NCBI RefSeq assembly: GCF_036785885.1
Contig: NC_092312.1
Location: 23,330,001 to 23,394,000 of the forward strand
Direction: 5' to 3'
Length of the DNA stretch: 64,000 nt
From: Coffea arabica
Taxonomy: Eukaryota; Streptophyta; Magnoliopsida; Gentianales; Rubiaceae
The notes under the pieces were generated by a model. The model saw only the letters and a program-made list of their open reading frames with translations, was not told the DNA's origin and ran no database searches. The translations under genes and the position numbers were made by a program. Shown piece by piece: positions 59,555 through 64,000 of this stretch; position 1 is the stretch's first letter; each line of letters opens with the position of its first letter.

Positions 59555-61615
59555 TATGCCCAATCTGTGATGCAGCCTTGCAATTGTAGGTTTTTTTGTT
59601 CATATCGTAACGATCGAGGATCACAATATTGGATAATTTTGATATTGTTATTTTGCGACCTATTCTATGTTCTTCTTGTTTTATGTCTTTCTTTAATTTT
59701 TATGATATGATCTGTTATTTGATTAATGGCATGATTTTTTTGTTAAAAATCTAAAATTACTACCTTTATATTAGTTACGGTATTCCACCTTGATTTAAGA
59801 TGGACTAACTAACCCATTTTCCATATTGTGTAAATTTATATATATTTTTTTGGACTATTAGGAATTACTTTTGGACTCGACAATCAACCCTTAACCTTCT
59901 AAGAGTCCTTTTTCAGTTATTGACGGGTCCGTTTGGATTAGCTGTTTTTTGGAGTGTTTTTGAAAATTTTAGTGTAGCAGAGTTTTTATAGTATATTTTA
60001 GAAAATATTTTGGGATATTTAAGAGTAGAAGAGTTTTTTGAATATATTTTGAAATATTTTTTAAATATTAGAAAAAAAAATTAGACTACTTTTTAATAAT
60101 ATTTAAAAAATTAGTTTTTGAAAATTCTTGAATCCAAATAAAGCCGACATTTTAATAAAGGAAAAAAGATTAAAAATATACTCATTTACTAAAATTTAAA
60201 GTCGTTATATATGGGAGAGGGATAAGTTAAGTTGTAGAGGAGGAGAGAATGTAACTAAAAGATTTCAGATTTAAAACTTGTCACTTGCACTAAAAAAAAA
60301 TTAAATTTTTTTAAATCATTGTATATGGCTTTTAGTATAGTCTGACCGTATAGACAAGGTGGCGGGTCGGGCGGCCTAAACTGAATGTCGGCTTTGAATT
60401 GTCAAAGGATGTGCAACCCTTGACCTAACTTTGTCATTAAGTTATGCCCAATCATGTCGGGTCAAACATTTAAGAGCCACCTCAGTCGGCAAGACAAATT
60501 AAAGTTGAGTTTTCAAGTAACCTTCTTGTTCGCTCAGCAGCATTTTTTTTTAATCTAAAATATTAGGGATTAATTTTTATATATCATTAATGTAAAGATA
60601 TTTTTTATGCGAGCAGATTCAGACAAACGTCCCATAATTTCTATTCAAATTTTGAATTCATCTTTTACCCGTATGTCATATATCGACACCTATTAGTGTA
60701 AAACAAATGCGCGTAACATTAATCCAGAATATTATGCAATTTTCATCCAACCAAACTGACCGGTTAGAATGGCTGATGATATAGAAGTAGGTGATCACTC
60801 CACCAAAATTTTTTGCCCTAATTAGATACTAGTAGTATTTAGCTGTCTATTGCATGTACAGAGCAAGGATAAGATGGCAAAAGAAAGAGAGAAAGAAAGG
60901 CATTGGCGGGTGGGATTTTGTAGGCGCATTTGAGAGAGAAGGGCTGTCGGCCGCTGTGTTGCTATCTTTTTCCCAGGAAAATCACTACCACCGATCCTCA
61001 GGAGTGCGTGCAGACTATTTGCAAGGGAAAAGGGCTACAGGCGATGGTGCTGCTTAGTTTGTCTGTCTTGTGAAGAGAAAATGATGCAGTGGTTCTCCTA
61101 CTTGCTACTTAGAGTTAATTATGTATTTACCTACCACCTTACACCTACCACCTGCCATGTTGTTTAATTAGTCAAACCAATCTTGAGATTTGAATTAATT
61201 CAAAGGTTTTTTCAATCGGTGTTCATTGAACATTTGACAAGAGTACTATATTTGAATTAGATAATCTAACTTTTTTAATTAAGCGGTAGATAAGTTAATG
61301 ATATGCTAAAATTTGGATTTTTCCCATAGATATAATATACTATAGTGAAATGTAGAGTTGTCCGGGTGCATATTGAACAGATGGTTATAAATGTAAGACC
61401 ATTTAGAGTTGAGTAATTAAGCCCAGTAGGCCATCATGTGGAGTACCTGTTTAAAGATTAGACAATTCATCTTATTGTTTATATCTTACCCTTTTGCTAG
61501 AAAATTTATCAATGAAAATTTCTCGAATAAATCAACCTGTTTGCTTGCTTGCTTGCTCTTTTTTTTTTTTAACTGAATGACAAGCGAAATCGGAAGTCAA
61601 GTTAAGGAGAATTAA
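57833..61615. other. Gene-poor region with microsatellites and SINE-like sequence
   Basis: Contains a possible LINE-type RNase H scrap at 57,940-58,060 (GVAHRAARQADSL, plus strand). A 29-bp tandem pair lies at 58,642-58,699, and (TA)n runs at 58,732-58,754 and 59,520-59,551. A SINE-like stretch at about 58,960-59,128 has a ggttcaatcc box and an A-tail. A MITE-like copy at about 59,930-60,148 starts ccgtttggattagctg. A 67-codon frame at 60,854-61,057 has no recognisable domain. Confidence 0.5.
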
Positions 61616-61762
61616 GGTTGTGTTTGGATTGCATTTTTCATGATTTTTCATGGAAAAAATACTGTAGCGATTTGATGTATGCGAGGAAAAAAAGTAATAG
61701 GGAAATGTGATCACGGAAAACAACGTAATTTTCCGACGAAAAACTGCAATCCAAACAAGGCC
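61616..61762. mobile_element. Tourist-like (PIF/Harbinger) MITE, 147 bp
   Basis: The ends ggttgtgtttggattgca and tgcaatccaaacaaggcc are near-perfect inverted repeats, flanked by taa on both sides (61,613-61,615 and 61,763-61,765). Short and non-coding. Confidence 0.8.
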
Positions 61763-61765
61763 TAA

Positions 61766-62844
61766 GTGTTTTGTAAATCAAACCCGTATGCTATAACAGG
61801 AAAAAATTTATACCCAAAACCTAATAAGTTTGATGATCATGAGATTTTTAAGTCGACCGTTAAATCTTTCTCTTTTCTTCTTTCACTTGTACGGCATGCA
61901 AAATAATTCAAAAGGACAACTTAATCAGGAGCTTGAGGAAGCAGAGAAGGCATCTAAAATCCCAAATCAAATCTCGAATGTCGTGTTGCATTCCAATTGA
62001 TTGTATCATAAGGTTCATTGTAGAGCTCTTTTCTCAACGATAGTAATCAGATGGATCGGTGATTGGCCCACCCAACATATTTCCTCCCGTACAAATGGAG
62101 TAATGTGCATGGGGCATATACGTTTCCCGTAAATAGCACCACAAATTTCGTATCTTGAAACAAGAAAAGAAGATTGCAATTCTACGGTTTAGCATACGTC
62201 CAAAGATCAAAATAATACTTCTATTCTATGTTCTACAGTCCCTTTAATGTTAACATAAAAATGAAAACGTTGCCTATCAATCTGAGCAGTGACATGCTTA
62301 GCTTATGCTTACCAGGAAAAGCATTAGCTTTTAAATTAATCCCTCCAAAATTTTAATGCCATTATAAAGTTCTATATATATATATATATAATCTTTACAA
62401 CCAAAGTTCATGTAAAGGTACTTGGTGATGTGGTTTGATTTGTGTAGTAGAATTCAATTTTCATTTTTTTTAAAAAAATATAATATTATACCTCTGTTTG
62501 GATTGTTGAGTTTTTCAAATACACATAAAATTTTTAAAAAGTACTCTAAAAAGTAGTCTAATTTTTTTTAATGTTTAAAAATATCCCAAAATATATTATA
62601 AAAACTCTGTTACAGTAAAATTTTTCAAAAACATCCCCGACAGCTAATCCAAACGGTGTATATTCAGCAAAACCTGAACCGGATGAACTGCAACCAATTT
62701 GGAGCATTAATTGTCCTCTAAGGTACAATTGCTGAGATCTCAGATCCGGGCATGTCCTCTTTTTTTTTTTTTTCTTTTTTATTTTAATGAATGACAAGAT
62801 CCTCTTCTTCCAATAAAAGTTTTGTATAGTTTGTATCCAGGACA
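61766..62844. other. Intergenic stretch, no gene recognised
   Basis: Includes a (TA)n run near 62,376-62,391. A MITE-like copy at about 62,490-62,658 starts tgtttggattgttgag and ends gacagctaatccaaac; it is an inverted relative of the copies near 37,608 and 59,930. A T/A-rich run lies near 62,759. A short minus-strand reading near 62,040-62,150 looks protein-like, but I do not recognise it. Confidence 0.45.
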
Positions 62845-63110
62845 ATTTGGCCAGGAATTTTGCCGAGAGACTCATCTTTCCCCAGGATGGTATCATTGTT
62901 AAAGCCACCGTGATCTAATATCCAATTCTGGGCATTTGAAAGAGCTTTTACCATTCGGGCCATCAACATTTTCTCCCAGCAAACGAAGACCAACATACAG
63001 TTATTTGCTGTCCCGAACATGGTGCTGTGATCTTCTACGTGGAATCCCCATCCTCCATCTTCATTCTGCGGATTTGAGTATAGCCAGTGTTCAACAAAGA
63101 AGCGAAAATT
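62845..63110 (-). pseudogene. Oxidosqualene cyclase pseudogene fragment
   Basis: The fragment matches one internal exon of plant oxidosqualene cyclases, enzymes that fold 2,3-oxidosqualene into sterol or triterpene skeletons. NPQNEDGGWGFHVEDHSTMF (a QW-type repeat) comes first. YVGLRLLGEN then reads in a different frame at about 62,968-62,997, WILDHGG in the first frame, and IPSWGKMSLS in a shifted frame at about 62,850-62,890. At least three frame changes are therefore needed, and no upstream or downstream exon was seen. The catalytic DCTAE region is absent. It is a decayed host gene piece, not a working cyclase. Confidence 0.85.
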
Positions 63111-63493
63111 TTTACGAGAGATTTGAATCTTGGCCTCAAATAATGCAAGATTAGGAATTTTTATTGTGATGTGATGCGTAAAAAAAAAAAAATTCTGTAC
63201 AAGCAATTAAAAAGTCTACAATGTTTTGCCACTCTTTGAAACATTGTCAAATGTACTTGATACCGCTGCAATACTTGCAGTTTTGATCGGGTGGCTGATG
63301 CTGTTGATTTGACTTGATCATTAAAATGTTAATCTCAAGCTGTAAATTCATTTTAGATTTTGCAGGAAAACAGCATATCACGCAGTTAAAAGAAGGGGAA
63401 AAATTCATACATATCCCACAAACAAAATAGAATGGACGCAGAATATTAATTACATCAATTAGGAGCTTCACAATACTTTCAGCTAGTTTGTTT

Positions 63494-63592
63494 TTAAAGT
63501 ATTTTGCAGGCTCTGCGTTTCTTCTTCTGTTTTTTGGACTTCGGAGGCCGCAGAACCACCTTAATTGCAGCATCAAATACTGCCTTCACATT
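63494..63592 (-). CDS. ROP (plant Rho-type) small GTPase, last exon only
   Basis: A 33-codon terminal exon follows an acceptor at gtaatgcag and reads [18 protein letters not shown], then a polybasic stretch ([11 protein letters not shown]) and CKIL plus stop. This is the standard C-terminus of ROP/RAC GTPases: the DAAIKVVL helix, a basic membrane-binding patch and a CaaL box expected to be geranylgeranylated (type I ROP). The G-domain exons are not in the at least 408 bp to the right, so they lie beyond the window behind a longer intron, or this is an isolated exon. ROPs switch polarity, cytoskeleton and defence signalling at the plasma membrane. Confidence 0.82.
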   Translation of the reverse strand, partial: NVKAVFDAAIKVVLRPPKSKKQKKKRRACKIL

Positions 63593-64000
63593 CTGCATTA
63601 CACAATAGACACGAACTCAGAGTTCAGGCCAACTGAAGCTTTAACTCGAACGGTAGTCATGAACAGCATGAATTCTTCTAACACATTCATTCAGGATGAT
63701 GAACACAGTTGACGCTCTTTAACATGAAAATCTGATACCGCTAATAAACACTTCATGACGGTATTCACAATATCTCCAGAGCATCAGTAGAAGGATTTAC
63801 CGAGGCTGATATGTTTGGAAATAATTCAAAGTAACTTAATGAGCTCCTAGCTCCTTAGGATAGGCGACTCCAAGTATTACAAGAGCAGATTTTGGGGTTG
63901 GTATCTACTTCAGGAAAGAATACCAAGTAAATTCTAACACTGAATGGAACTTGAACTTTCACATCTTTCTCAACTACAATACCTCATTTCTGCAACACCC
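63593..64000 (-). other. Presumed last intron of the ROP gene
   Basis: No coding sequence matching the upstream ROP exon (ending YIECSSKTQQ in relatives) is seen up to the window edge. The acceptor end is pyrimidine-rich enough to fit a plant intron. Confidence 0.45.

Overview
This is nuclear DNA from a flowering plant, most likely a eudicot. The intergenic DNA is AT-rich, genes have short exons with GT-AG introns, and there is a cytosolic-type tRNA-Trp. The gene families are plant ones: PGG-domain ankyrin membrane proteins, a SIP1-type trihelix factor, an At4g15970-type glycosyltransferase, a ROP GTPase and an oxidosqualene cyclase relic. I lean towards an asterid, but the window alone does not settle the species.

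Positions 1-31,100 are a tandem array of ankyrin/PGG genes on the minus strand. Unit 1 (about 1,680-6,200) holds a truncated type-B gene and intact type-A1. Unit 2 (8,058-18,653) holds type-A2; its type-B gene is gone, and a Ty1/copia fragment sits in its place. Unit 3 (18,812-29,814) holds intact type-B2 and type-A3. The A2 and A3 modules are almost identical over 5.5 kb, while the flanking duplicated sequence differs by about 2%. The array ends at a single-exon trihelix gene (31,996-33,015), and a diverged copy of that gene's 3' flank lies beside A1 at 5,278-6,200.

Positions 33,000-40,800 hold a tRNA-Trp gene and several hAT-type nonautonomous elements, two of them inserted within one base of the same site. 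An 11-exon gene for a 799-residue three-RRM protein (hnRNP Q/R, LIF2-like) fills 40,855-45,777. After a repeat-rich gap comes a three-exon glycosyltransferase gene (51,821-55,518). The right end is gene-poor. It has MITEs, microsatellites, an oxidosqualene cyclase pseudogene fragment and, at the edge, the last exon of a ROP GTPase gene that continues outside the window. All recognised protein genes and the tRNA are on the minus strand.

I found no clear new molecular system. The most informative signals are the uneven homogenisation of the ankyrin array, paired empty and filled transposon sites between duplicates, and the back-to-back hAT insertions. Coordinates, exon joins and identities were worked out by eye from the sequence, without database or alignment searches.
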